Positions 1 to 6,334 of a stretch of 15,372 nt of DNA are shown here, in pieces; within the stretch, counting starts at the first letter, position 1, and each line of letters starts with the position of its first letter. The translations under genes were made by a program, and so were the position numbers. Origin of the DNA: JBGTCY01 sp041748615 (lineage in GTDB: Bacteria; Bacteroidota; Bacteroidia; Chitinophagales; CAIOSU01); contig JBGTCY010000254.1 in NCBI GenBank assembly GCA_041748615.1, positions 1-15,372 on the forward strand. The letters run 5' to 3'. The notes under the pieces were generated by a model. It did no database searches and was not told the DNA's origin. It saw only the letters and a program-made list of their open reading frames with translations.

Positions 1-143
1 CCCTCCAGTAAAAAGGAGGTTTCTTTCTCGGTTTCACCGGCAAGAGCGAGTAATGTTTTATTAATCAGTTCCACATCAATTAAGGCTAACGCTCTTGATG
101 CGGTTTTGACGGAGGTGAATGATGAGGTGTAGGGGTTTGACAT
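1..143 (-). CDS. proA: Glutamate-5-semialdehyde dehydrogenase (gamma-glutamyl phosphate reductase), N-terminal part, cut by the window edge
   Basis: I translated this by hand from the minus strand. An ATG at 141-143 opens a frame that stays open to base 1, giving 47 complete codons that begin MSNPYTSSFTSVKTASRALA and continue with LALIDVELINKTLLALAGE. The pattern 'VKxASRxLA ... xINxxLLALA' is typical of ProA amino termini, which precede the NAD(P)-binding Rossmann fold. ProA reduces gamma-glutamyl phosphate, the product of ProB, to glutamate semialdehyde in the second step of proline synthesis. The gene lies 13 bp downstream of the toxin stop and on the same strand as proB, so it should be the last cistron of a proB-antitoxin-toxin-proA operon. 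The catalytic cysteine region is outside the window. The assignment rests on the short N-terminus plus the proB context. Confidence 0.75.
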   Translation of the reverse strand, partial: MSNPYTSSFTSVKTASRALALIDVELINKTLLALAGETEKETSFLLE

Positions 144-156
144 ATATATAAATACA

Positions 157-483
157 TTAATTCAACAGTCTTAATTTTTTCAATTTACCGGGAAGCTGAC
201 TTGTGTGAAACAAACTCAAAACTTCAATGATATTTTTTCTCATTCTATAAACAATCAGGTACCTTTTCCAGATAATATTTCTATAGATTTGATTTTTAGT
301 AGGTAAAAAACGACATTCCGGATGTCTCCAACAGAGGGGTAAAATTTTTTCTATTTGTCTAAAAAAGCCAAGCCTGAATTTTTCAGCATTGTTGACAGAG
401 TATTTTTCGAGAAAAAAAAGATATTCTTGATGAAGTTGTTGTAAAGCAAATTCTTTAATAATTACTTGATATTCTTCTTCCAT
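157..483 (-). CDS. RelE/ParE-family toxin of a type II toxin-antitoxin pair
   Basis: This is a 108-residue basic protein. Length, charge and the C-terminal half fit the RelE/ParE fold: an N-terminal helical hairpin (about residues 10-50), then beta strands including YRNIIWKRYLIVYR (67-80) and IIEVLSLFHTSQLP (85-98). In this family the 'R-x-I-x-x-x-x-Y-x-I-x-Y-R' strand and the terminal 'V-x-x-x-x-H-x-x-x-x-P' segment carry the functional residues. Toxins of this fold either cleave mRNA at the ribosome (RelE) or poison gyrase (ParE). The sequence alone does not say which, although the spacing looks more ParE-like. The ATG (481-483) lies inside the end of the antitoxin frame, a 22-bp overlap that implies translational coupling. 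The gene ends 13 bp before proA. Confidence 0.8.
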   Translation of the reverse strand: MEEEYQVIIKEFALQQLHQEYLFFLEKYSVNNAEKFRLGFFRQIEKILPLCWRHPECRFLPTKNQIYRNIIWKRYLIVYRMRKNIIEVLSLFHTSQLPGKLKKLRLLN

Positions 484-668
484 GTTTCGCTGATGGCTTT
501 CGCTTCAAGTAGCGGGATGGATTTAGATTTCTCAGCCTTCCTGATTACTTTTCTGGCTTCGTAAACGCTGATAGGTTCGTTTAACAATTCTATCAGATTG
601 TCATTCTCAAGGTCTTTCAGCAGTTGAAAAGCCTTTTTATTTTTTATTCTGACAGTTAAGGTTTTCAT
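462..668 (-). CDS. Small antitoxin-like protein paired with the RelE/ParE toxin
   Basis: This is a 68-residue highly charged protein starting MKTLTVRIKNKKAFQLLKDL. An in-frame TTG at 692 would add eight residues, but the ATG at 666-668 is preferred because it has a GAGG just upstream and gives the usual antitoxin amino terminus (a short beta strand, TLTVRIKN, followed by helices). The C-terminal half (ISVYEARKVIRKAEKSKSIP and on to WKKNIK) looks like the flexible, toxin-wrapping part of small antitoxins encoded upstream of ParE/RelE toxins in Bacteroidota. No known DNA-binding family is certain. The frame overlaps the toxin start by 22 bp, antitoxin first, the usual order. It begins 55 bp after the proB stop. 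Antitoxins of this type normally neutralise the toxin by direct binding and repress their own promoter. Confidence 0.72.
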   Translation of the reverse strand: MKTLTVRIKNKKAFQLLKDLENDNLIELLNEPISVYEARKVIRKAEKSKSIPLLEAKAISETWKKNIK

Positions 669-674
669 GTGCCT

Positions 675-682
675 CAAAAGTA
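675..682 (-). promoter_or_regulatory. Possible Bacteroidota -7 box just upstream of the antitoxin
   Basis: On the minus strand TACTTTTG matches the phylum consensus TAnnTTTG, with a TTG 17 bp upstream. It ends only 6 bp before the antitoxin ATG, so a transcript from it would be nearly leaderless. This AT-rich stretch could match by chance. If real, it would let the TA pair (and proA) be transcribed independently of proB. Confidence 0.25.
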
Positions 683-723
683 CAAAATTCAAAGAATATC
701 AATTACACTTTGCTTTTACAGTT

Positions 724-1806
724 TCATTTCAAATACAAATAATCATAATGCACCAATGACGGTTGTTTCTTTTGTAAAATGCGCTCTTTTGTTTTTTCGG
801 AATTGTAGCGGGCGATGCCGATTCCGAGCAAGCTGCCGTTTTCGTCTAAAATTTTGATGACGTCTCCTTTCTCAAAATAACCTTCTGTTCTGACAACGCC
901 CACTGGCAGTAGGCTGGTCGCTTTTCCGGATTGTGTGAGCGCGGCTTTCGCGCCTTCATTGATATAGACTTTCCCTTTCGCGTACTCTTCCGAATGCGCA
1001 ACCCACTTTTTGACGCCCGATGTGTTTTTTTGCGCTGGAAAATGCGTACCGCAGGATTTTCCCATCAACAAATCAACCAGAATATTTTCCGTTTTCCCGT
1101 TGGCGATATGCACGTTCACACCCACCTGCGCCAGCTTCAATGCCATGCGCGATTTGGTCAGCATGCCGCCTCTGCCGAAGTTGGATTTTTCACCCGACAC
1201 GTAAGAGAAATCCGCGTTCGTTTCATTCACTACGGGGATGAGTTTTGATGCCGGGTCGTTAGGTTTGCCGTCATACAATCCGTCAACACTCGACAATAAA
1301 ATGAGCGCTTCCGCTTCGAGCATAGACGCTAATAAGCCGCTGAGTTCGTCATTGTCGGTAAACATCAACTCGGTGACGGAAATCACATCGTTCTCATTCA
1401 CTACCGGGATGATGTTATTTTTTAGCAGATTGTTCACACAGCTTTTCATGTTGAGATAATGCCTTCTGTCACGGAAGTCGCCTTTTGTCACCAGCACCTG
1501 CGCGCAGATAAATCCATGTTGCGCAAACAATTCAGAATAAGTATGAATAAGTTTAATTTGCCCCACGGCTGCCAATTGCTGCCGTGCCGCCACCGGGTCG
1601 GTTTTTTCGGGAATGTTGAGCACGCTGCGTCCTGACGCCACCGCGCCTGACGAAACTAACGTAACCTGTATTTTCAGTTTTTTCAACGCGGCAATCTGCT
1701 CCACGATTTTCCCGATGCGCTCCACATCCGGAAACCCGTCCGGACGCGTAACGACATTCGAGCCGATTTTGATGATAATGTTATTGTAGAGGGGCATGGA
1801 TTTCAA
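724..1806 (-). CDS. proB: Glutamate 5-kinase
   Basis: ProB phosphorylates L-glutamate with ATP, the committed and usually proline-inhibited first step of proline synthesis in the cytoplasm. The 360-residue length is close to the E. coli enzyme (367). The amino-acid kinase domain spans about residues 8-255, with IIKIGSNVVT (11-20, ATP site), SSGAVASG (52-59), NENDVISVTE (137-146, glutamate site) and GRGGMLTK (211-218). A PUA domain follows (about 277-350; KGKVYINEGAKAAL, then VVRTEGYFEKGDVIKI). The first start is TTG at 1804-1806, with an ideally spaced GGAGG. An ATG three codons later (1795-1797) gives a 357-residue form and cannot be excluded. The gene is followed by a toxin-antitoxin pair and then proA, instead of directly by proA. 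Confidence 0.96.
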   Translation of the reverse strand: MKSMPLYNNIIIKIGSNVVTRPDGFPDVERIGKIVEQIAALKKLKIQVTLVSSGAVASGRSVLNIPEKTDPVAARQQLAAVGQIKLIHTYSELFAQHGFICAQVLVTKGDFRDRRHYLNMKSCVNNLLKNNIIPVVNENDVISVTELMFTDNDELSGLLASMLEAEALILLSSVDGLYDGKPNDPASKLIPVVNETNADFSYVSGEKSNFGRGGMLTKSRMALKLAQVGVNVHIANGKTENILVDLLMGKSCGTHFPAQKNTSGVKKWVAHSEEYAKGKVYINEGAKAALTQSGKATSLLPVGVVRTEGYFEKGDVIKILDENGSLLGIGIARYNSEKTKERILQKKQPSLVHYDYLYLK

Positions 1807-1812
1807 TTATAT

Positions 1813-1817
1813 CCTCC
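1813..1817 (-). promoter_or_regulatory. Shine-Dalgarno site favouring the TTG start of proB
   Basis: GGAGG on the minus strand lies 6 bases before the TTG at 1806 but 15 before the ATG at 1797. In a phylum that rarely uses strong Shine-Dalgarno sites, this spacing argues for TTG initiation of proB. Confidence 0.5.
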
Positions 1818-1884
1818 AGAAAGCCTCACCCCCGTCCCCCGCTCCAAAAGAACGGAGGAGTCCAGGCTGTGTACTTTTTCCGGG

Positions 1885-1892
1885 CGAAGGTA
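1885..1892 (-). promoter_or_regulatory. Candidate -7 promoter box for the proB operon
   Basis: The minus strand reads TACCTTCG followed by CCC, one mismatch from TAnnTTTG. It lies about 80 bp upstream of proB. The same TAnnTTYG form precedes two other genes here (4572-4579 and 8812-8819), which supports it. No clear -33 TTG is visible. Confidence 0.33.
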
Positions 1893-1911
1893 TTTATTAG
1901 CTTAATCTTTT

Positions 1912-1946
1912 GTATTGTGAAGTGCGATATGCGTATTGCGACTTGC
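1912..1946. repeat. Degenerate 7-bp tandem repeat, five units
   Basis: Five consecutive heptamers read GTATTGT, GAAGTGC, GATATGC, GTATTGC, GACTTGC on the plus strand. G is fixed at position 1, T at position 5 and G at position 6 except for small drift. The array lies in the 287-bp gap between proB and the OmpA-like gene. Confidence 0.6.
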
Positions 1947-1969
1947 GCTGCCGCAACCCTCCTTCGCTA

Positions 1970-1990
1970 GCGCAAGTGTCTCACTTGTGC
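1970..1990. repeat. Short hairpin, REP-like
   Basis: GCGCAAGTG (1970-1978) and CACTTGTGC (1982-1990) form a 9-bp stem with one G-T pair and a 3-base loop (TCT). No T-run follows on either strand, so it is not a standard intrinsic terminator. It lies between two heptamer arrays and looks like an extragenic palindromic repeat. Confidence 0.5.
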
Positions 1991-2033
1991 CATAAAAAGA
2001 GACTTTCAGGCCCGCGACCATTAGACCATCTAA

Positions 2034-2096
2034 CTGTCGTCTGTCGTCCGTTGACTGTGGACTTTCTCACATCTCACGTCTCCCATCTAAAATCTA
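2034..2096. repeat. Degenerate 7-bp tandem repeat, nine units in phase, reaching a gene's stop codon
   Basis: From 2034 the plus strand divides into nine consecutive heptamers: two identical CTGTCGT copies, then CCGTTGA, CTGTGGA, CTTTCTC, ACATCTC, ACGTCTC, CCATCTA and AAATCTA. T is at position 4 in all nine and position 5 is mostly C. The unit changes gradually from a CTGTCGT type to an ACATCTC type without losing phase. The last unit contains the stop codon (2094-2096) of the OmpA-like gene on the other strand. Confidence 0.6.
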
Positions 2097-4109
2097 CTTC
2101 TTCAATATCTCAAACTCCACCCTCCGGTTCAACTGTCTGCCTTCTTCAGTTTCGTTGGTAGCAACGGGTTTCGATTTGCCATAGCCTTTGGCAACTAAGC
2201 GGGATTTGTCTATTCCCTTGCTGATGACATAATCCACCACGGTTTTCGCGCGGTTTTGCGAAAGGTTGAGGTTGTAATTGTCGCTGCCGCGGTCATCGGT
2301 GTGTCCGGAGAGTTCAATAACAACTTTAGGATTTGTTTTCAGAAATTCTACGACTCTGTCCAATTCTGGAAATGATTCGGGACGTAGCGTGGCTTTGTCG
2401 TAATCGAAGAAAATATTATTCAGCCTGACGATTTCTCCGACTTCAACGGGAGCGAGGTAGAGGTCTTTTTGAATTTCCTTGTATTCGGCAACTTCAGTTA
2501 AATCAAGATTGTCGGATACAGAAATAAAACCTTGCGCCAGCGCGAGAAATCCATAATTTTTTCCGTAGGGCAAAATAATCTGATAACTACCGGTTTCCGG
2601 TTCGGAACGGGCAATGCCGAGTTCTTCACCGCTCGCGAGTAATTCATATTTGATATTGGCATTACCGACCGGCTTGTTAGTTTTCTTATTATAGACCGTA
2701 CCATAAACGAGAACAACCGGGTCAGGACGCACTTCCTGCGGTAGTTTGATTCTGAAAATATCAGTGCCACCCAATGAATTTTTCGAAGAAACGAAATAAG
2801 CGTATTCACCCGATGCGGGAATCCGATAGTACGCATCAATCCCAGGAGTATTCAACCCTTCGCCAAGATTTTGAGGCTCGCTCCAATTTGTCCAGGTGGA
2901 GTCTAATCGTTTTGAAATAAAAACATCATAACTGCCAAACCCTGCCCTGCCGGTGGTAGAGAAATAAATCGTTTTTCCATCAGGCGCTAAGTACGGACTC
3001 GCTTCATCACCCGCTGAATTGATGGAAGGACCAAGATTCACCGGTTCAGACCAATTGACGTCATCAATGCGGTTGCTCACATATAAATCTCGCGCGCCAT
3101 GTGTATCATCCCGCTGCAAGGACATGATGAGCGATTTTCCATCACTGCTTTGTGAAATTTCCATAAACTCAGCCCGGTTGTAAAAATTTTCAATCTTCAG
3201 ATTTTCAGGAAACTGCCATCCTTTTTTTCCTTTAAATGAAACAGAAACACCTCCATCTGTTGAACCGTCTTTGTAATAGCGATTACCGAGCAGCAGTGTA
3301 TTCCCGTCCGGTGAAACGGAACTCACAAAATTATGATGCTCATTGTTGAGCGGATAACCGATATTCACCGCTTCAGTCCAGTTTCCGTTTTCATCCATTT
3401 TCGAAAACCAAATATCATCGTTGTTGCCGGCATTTTTGATGTCATAGTTATTAGGATGGTCTTTCCGGACAAAGTAAAGGCTCTTCCCGTCAGGTGAAAT
3501 CACCGGCAATGCCTCAGAATATTGAGAATTGATATTGGAACCTAAGTTTTGCGCTTCTTCATCAAACACCAAATCGGGTACGAAATTGATTTTCGCTTCC
3601 ACCGGCACCTCGCTGTCAGAAATCGCGATGGCGTCAATCTGATTTTTTCCGGTGACCGCGGAAGGTTTTAATTCAAGCCTCAATCCGTGAACATCATAAG
3701 CGGTCGTTGGAAATGTAATGCTCAACACACGGCTCAATTCCTGCGCCAGCGTTGGTGTTCCTTCATATACAACATAACGCGTCCCGCTACCATCAATTAA
3801 AAAAACGGATTTTACCGCACCGGGATGCAGATTTTCAAACACCGCCACCTGCCTGATTTTTATCGGCTCTTTAAATCCGACTTCTATAAATTCAAAATCT
3901 GAATTAGGATTTTCCGGCATCCAGGCACTGGGATTATCACCTCCTTGAGGCATCGCGTTCGGCTCGCCCAGAATCTGCCTGGCGGAATATTGATTCTTGC
4001 CGGCTTCCGAACTGAACTCCTTCACGGTAGCGGCATACTGAACAGTTTGAGCCGACAACCAAACCGATGCACCCATGCTTAATGCAAGTAATAAATGTTT
4101 CAAATTCAT
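2094..4109 (-). CDS. OmpA-family outer-membrane/periplasmic protein with PD40 propeller repeats
   Basis: This 671-residue exported protein has a signal peptide (MNLKHLLLALSMGASVWLSA, 1-20, cleavage near A20/Q21). Then come a discoidin-like beta-sandwich region (about 28-165); several PD40/WD40-like propeller blades marked by SPDGKSLYF (205-213), SPDGNTLLL, SSDGKSLIM and APDGKTIYF (375-383); a carboxypeptidase-regulatory-like beta domain (about 467-552); and an OmpA C-terminal peptidoglycan-binding domain (about 562-671). In the last, NIFFDYDKATL (565-575) and GHTDDRGSDNYN (602-613) are clear, and D605 and R620 align with the diaminopimelate-binding Asp/Arg pair of E. coli OmpA. It probably tethers the outer membrane or a surface machine to peptidoglycan. 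Type IX secretion accessory PorE has a comparable layout, but I cannot assign this one to that role. It lies 12 bp downstream of a membrane-protein gene on the same strand. Confidence 0.9.
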   Translation of the reverse strand: MNLKHLLLALSMGASVWLSAQTVQYAATVKEFSSEAGKNQYSARQILGEPNAMPQGGDNPSAWMPENPNSDFEFIEVGFKEPIKIRQVAVFENLHPGAVKSVFLIDGSGTRYVVYEGTPTLAQELSRVLSITFPTTAYDVHGLRLELKPSAVTGKNQIDAIAISDSEVPVEAKINFVPDLVFDEEAQNLGSNINSQYSEALPVISPDGKSLYFVRKDHPNNYDIKNAGNNDDIWFSKMDENGNWTEAVNIGYPLNNEHHNFVSSVSPDGNTLLLGNRYYKDGSTDGGVSVSFKGKKGWQFPENLKIENFYNRAEFMEISQSSDGKSLIMSLQRDDTHGARDLYVSNRIDDVNWSEPVNLGPSINSAGDEASPYLAPDGKTIYFSTTGRAGFGSYDVFISKRLDSTWTNWSEPQNLGEGLNTPGIDAYYRIPASGEYAYFVSSKNSLGGTDIFRIKLPQEVRPDPVVLVYGTVYNKKTNKPVGNANIKYELLASGEELGIARSEPETGSYQIILPYGKNYGFLALAQGFISVSDNLDLTEVAEYKEIQKDLYLAPVEVGEIVRLNNIFFDYDKATLRPESFPELDRVVEFLKTNPKVVIELSGHTDDRGSDNYNLNLSQNRAKTVVDYVISKGIDKSRLVAKGYGKSKPVATNETEEGRQLNRRVEFEILKK

Positions 4110-4121
4110 AAAAAAAGTGAA

Positions 4122-4553
4122 TTAAAGTTTTTCCCAGGGAACTCCAGCAATTATTAAAATCAAAGCCGCAGCATAATAGATAAGCGCGCGCCTGAATTTC
4201 ATGGCTTCGCGCTTTGAGCGTTTTGAGACGATTCTGCCGACAGTGACAAGTATCACCGCAATCAGCATCAGCGTGGGGTGTTCAATAATTGAAAATCTTA
4301 AAACACTATCTTTCATCGTTGCGGACATATCCGCCAACGCAGCCTGAACAACAGGACTCACAAAAAATAATAATATTCCCAATACGAATTGAACATGCAC
4401 CGACAAAACCAAATACAAACCGAGCCGGTTGTCCTGATGTGAAAACTGGCTTTTCTGATAATGGCGAATGGCATAACGGATGATGACGAAAAGCATCAGC
4501 GCCAGCACAACATATCTCAAAATGGAATGAGTTTGTAATAAGTAATAATACAT
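4122..4553 (-). CDS. Four-helix integral membrane protein, conserved in Bacteroidota, cytochrome-b-like
   Basis: This is a 143-residue protein with four hydrophobic segments: about 8-29, 46-66, 86-107 and 122-138. Basic loops (RHYQKSQ, SKRSKREAMKFRR) set an even topology. Histidines lie in or next to three helices: H9 (QTHSILRY), H53 (SVHVQF) and H92 (IIEHPTLM), with RxxxRxxK-type loops. I recognise it as one of a family of short uncharacterised Bacteroidota membrane proteins, sometimes labelled cytochrome B-like. Histidine-based haem binding is possible but is inference. The gene starts at an ATG (4551-4553) with a candidate promoter close upstream and ends 12 bp before the OmpA-like gene, so the two probably form an operon. 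Confidence 0.7.
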   Translation of the reverse strand: MYYYLLQTHSILRYVVLALMLFVIIRYAIRHYQKSQFSHQDNRLGLYLVLSVHVQFVLGILLFFVSPVVQAALADMSATMKDSVLRFSIIEHPTLMLIAVILVTVGRIVSKRSKREAMKFRRALIYYAAALILIIAGVPWEKL

Positions 4554-4571
4554 GATTAAAGTTTATTCATG

Positions 4572-4579
4572 CGAAAGTA
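4572..4579 (-). promoter_or_regulatory. Candidate -7 promoter box for the membrane protein-OmpA operon
   Basis: The minus strand reads TACTTTCG followed by C, one mismatch from TAnnTTTG, 18 bp upstream of the ATG. That spacing allows a short leader. No -33 element is obvious. Confidence 0.38.
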
Positions 4580-4755
4580 GTAAATCTGCATGGGATGAAT
4601 GGGGGGAATGTAATATTAATTGCAATATAAAAATTAGTAATAATTATATTTCAAACGATGCAGGTTTTAAAAATTTGATTTAAAATGCGTCAAATGAAGA
4701 TTTTCATGATACCCGGGTTTAGGAAAATTGCACCGCTTTTTATGTTGCGCGTGGA

Positions 4756-4827
4756 GTCACCCTGAGCGGAGTCGAAGGGGAGCGATTGCCGCCCCACATG
4801 GTTTCCCGATTCTCGGGACTCACCATG
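4756..4827. repeat. REP-like extragenic hairpin element
   Basis: The stretch starts GTCACCCTGAGCGGAGTCGA (4756-4775), a sequence I recognise as a common dispersed extragenic repeat core in Bacteroidota. It ends in an imperfect hairpin: CATGGT (4797-4802) pairs with ACCATG (4822-4827), and inside it CCCGA (4805-4809) pairs with TCGGG (4813-4817) around a TTC loop. It is GC-rich against an AT-rich background. Whether it is repeated in this genome cannot be seen from one copy. Confidence 0.55.
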
Positions 4828-4889
4828 ACAACGTAAGTGCAACTCTCCTACAACCATGATACCCTGTTGAAAGTCTGCTTATTAAAATC

Positions 4890-6008
4890 ATGACTACCTT
4901 CGAAAGAAAATATTTACCCGAAGTGTTTCTGCATAAAATTTCCCTTTCAAATTATCGCAACTACGCGGATTCCGATTTTTCTTTTAAAAAAAAAATCACC
5001 TGCATCACCGGTAAAAACGGTTCCGGAAAAACCAACTTGCTGGATGCAATTTATTATTTATGTATCACCAAGTCTTATTTCGCATCTACGGATTATCAGA
5101 ATATCCGTCACGGAGAGAGTTGGATGGCTTTGCGGGGAGAAATGGAAGTCAACGGCAGCCGGCATCAAATCAAATGCAAACTTGAAAACCAAAAGCGCAA
5201 GGAATTTTTTCTGGATGACAACCGCTATGATAAACTCACCGAACATATTGGCTTTTTGCCGGTGGTGTTTATAACGCCCAATGATGTAGAATTGATTTAC
5301 GGGAGCAGTGAAGAACGCAGGCGGTTTCTCGATCTTATGTTATCACAGACCAATCACGAATATCTGAACAAACTTCAGGAATATAACCGCCTGCTCCTCC
5401 AACGTAATGCCGCGCTGAAACAGTTTGCGGAAAGCGGCAATTTCAATGCATCCCTGTTAGATGCCTACGACAATAAAATGGCGGAACCTTCTGCCTACAT
5501 TTACAAGGAACGTCAAAAAGCGGTGACGGAAATCCTGCCTTACATCAGTGAAACCTGTTTTCTGCTTTCCGGAAAAAAAGAATCCATGAGCGTTGAACAT
5601 GAATCAGATTTACAGCGCGATAGCATGGAAAATCTGTTGGCAAAAAACCGCGAGCGCGACCGCCTGCTCAGACGCACCAGCAACGGAGTGCATCGCGATG
5701 ACCTGGCGTTTACGATGGATAATTTCGAATTGCGCAAATACGGTTCACAGGGGCAACAAAAATCTTTTCTGATAGCCTTCAAACTCGCCTGGTATCAGTG
5801 GTTGAAAAAAAAGAAGGAAGCGTTACCCTTTCTGCTCTTGGATGATATTTTTGACAAACTCGACCCCGCCCGCTGCGCCCGTTTATTAGAACTGATTCAG
5901 GGAAATGAGTTCGGACAAATTTTTATCACAGACACACAACGCGGAAGGTTAGAAGGAGTTTTCACGCGCGATGAAGATGTAGCTTTTATCGAGATGGAAA
6001 AAATATAA
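4890..6008 (+). CDS. recF: DNA replication and repair protein RecF
   Basis: RecF is an SMC/ABC-like ATPase that, with RecO and RecR, loads RecA onto gapped DNA. At 372 residues it is of normal family length. The amino terminus FLHKISLSNYRNY (13-25) precedes Walker A GKNGSGKT (41-48). The ABC signature is YGSQGQQKS (284-292), and Walker B LLLDDIFDKLD (315-325) carries the catalytic DD pair and the RecF-type FDKLD D-loop. The ATG at 4890 adds about twelve residues before the usual family start, but no closer in-frame ATG exists. The gene is alone here, not next to dnaA/dnaN, which is common in Bacteroidota. The palindrome at 6139-6190 lies 130 bp after the stop and may end its transcript. Confidence 0.95.
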   Translation: MTTFERKYLPEVFLHKISLSNYRNYADSDFSFKKKITCITGKNGSGKTNLLDAIYYLCITKSYFASTDYQNIRHGESWMALRGEMEVNGSRHQIKCKLENQKRKEFFLDDNRYDKLTEHIGFLPVVFITPNDVELIYGSSEERRRFLDLMLSQTNHEYLNKLQEYNRLLLQRNAALKQFAESGNFNASLLDAYDNKMAEPSAYIYKERQKAVTEILPYISETCFLLSGKKESMSVEHESDLQRDSMENLLAKNRERDRLLRRTSNGVHRDDLAFTMDNFELRKYGSQGQQKSFLIAFKLAWYQWLKKKKEALPFLLLDDIFDKLDPARCARLLELIQGNEFGQIFITDTQRGRLEGVFTRDEDVAFIEMEKI

Positions 6009-6113
6009 AGGAACAAGTTTGAATTCAGAAAAAATTGGTGAAAGCGATTATCTGCACAAAATGATTTCGCTTACGTTGTCTATGTCGAACATGACTATGG
6101 AAGATTGTCAAAT

Positions 6114-6233
6114 TAAATTCCACAAATCCTACTAATCAACCACATAGGCACATAGGACACATAGCTATGTGTCCTATGTGCCTATGTGGTAGTTTTTATC
6201 GGCTTTTTACAGATATATATATTGTGGAATTTA
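6114..6233. repeat. 120-bp element bounded by 12-bp perfect inverted repeats
   Basis: TAAATTCCACAA at 6114-6125 is the exact reverse complement of TTGTGGAATTTA at 6222-6233. The pair encloses the 52-bp palindrome. This nested symmetry resembles a small non-autonomous (MITE-like) element or a large regulatory hairpin. No flanking target-site duplication is visible. The rest of the recF to 6335 gap (6009-6113, 6234-6300) shows no gene. Confidence 0.5.
6139..6190. repeat. Perfect 52-bp palindrome
   Basis: Bases 6139-6164 and 6165-6190 are exact reverse complements with no spacer. Each arm contains three copies of CACATAG (6141-6147, 6149-6155, 6158-6164) or its complement CTATGTG. On the plus strand it is followed by AGTTTTTATC, so a 24-bp stem with an AGCT loop plus five T could serve as a terminator after recF. 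It is far longer than a normal terminator and resembles palindromic repeats dispersed in Bacteroidota. Confidence 0.85.
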
Positions 6234-6300
6234 TTATGAAGTGTTCCTATGATATTTGTGAAACTCTGAATTTTCAAACAACTGTATTTCTCAAGCCATC

Positions 6301-6308
6301 TATATTTG
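6301..6308 (+). promoter_or_regulatory. Candidate -7 promoter box for the DUF1801-DUF3943-crcB set
   Basis: TATATTTG matches TAnnTTTG exactly and lies 26 bp upstream of the ATG at 6335. The region is AT-rich and no good -33 element is present, so the call is tentative. Confidence 0.33.
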
Positions 6309-6334
6309 TATCATAAAATTTATTTAACAACCCG

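Larger units (their letters stand above)
4554..4889. other. 336-bp divergent intergenic region between the membrane-protein operon and recF
   Basis: This gap separates divergent genes. Its left part (4600-4690) is very AT-rich and holds the leftward promoter candidate at 4572-4579. The right part is occupied by a GC-rich hairpin element (4756-4827). I see no convincing gene and no clear recF promoter. Its transcription start is probably between the element and 4890, or upstream of the element. Confidence 0.5.

Noticed and set aside
931..1248. Plus-strand 105-codon open frame and companions at 1010 and 1020
   Set aside because: They lie wholly inside proB on the other strand, with no motif and unlikely composition.
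1910..2161. Plus-strand 83-codon open frame
   Set aside because: It is produced by the heptamer repeats plus the antisense of the OmpA-like gene's end.
6017..6135. Small TTG-started open frame after recF (about 38 codons)
   Set aside because: It has no homology that I recognise, no ribosome site, and it runs into the 6114-6233 repeat element.
6139..6190. CRISPR-like repeat because CACATAG recurs
   Set aside because: The units are adjacent and arranged as one palindrome. There are no spacers and no cas genes.
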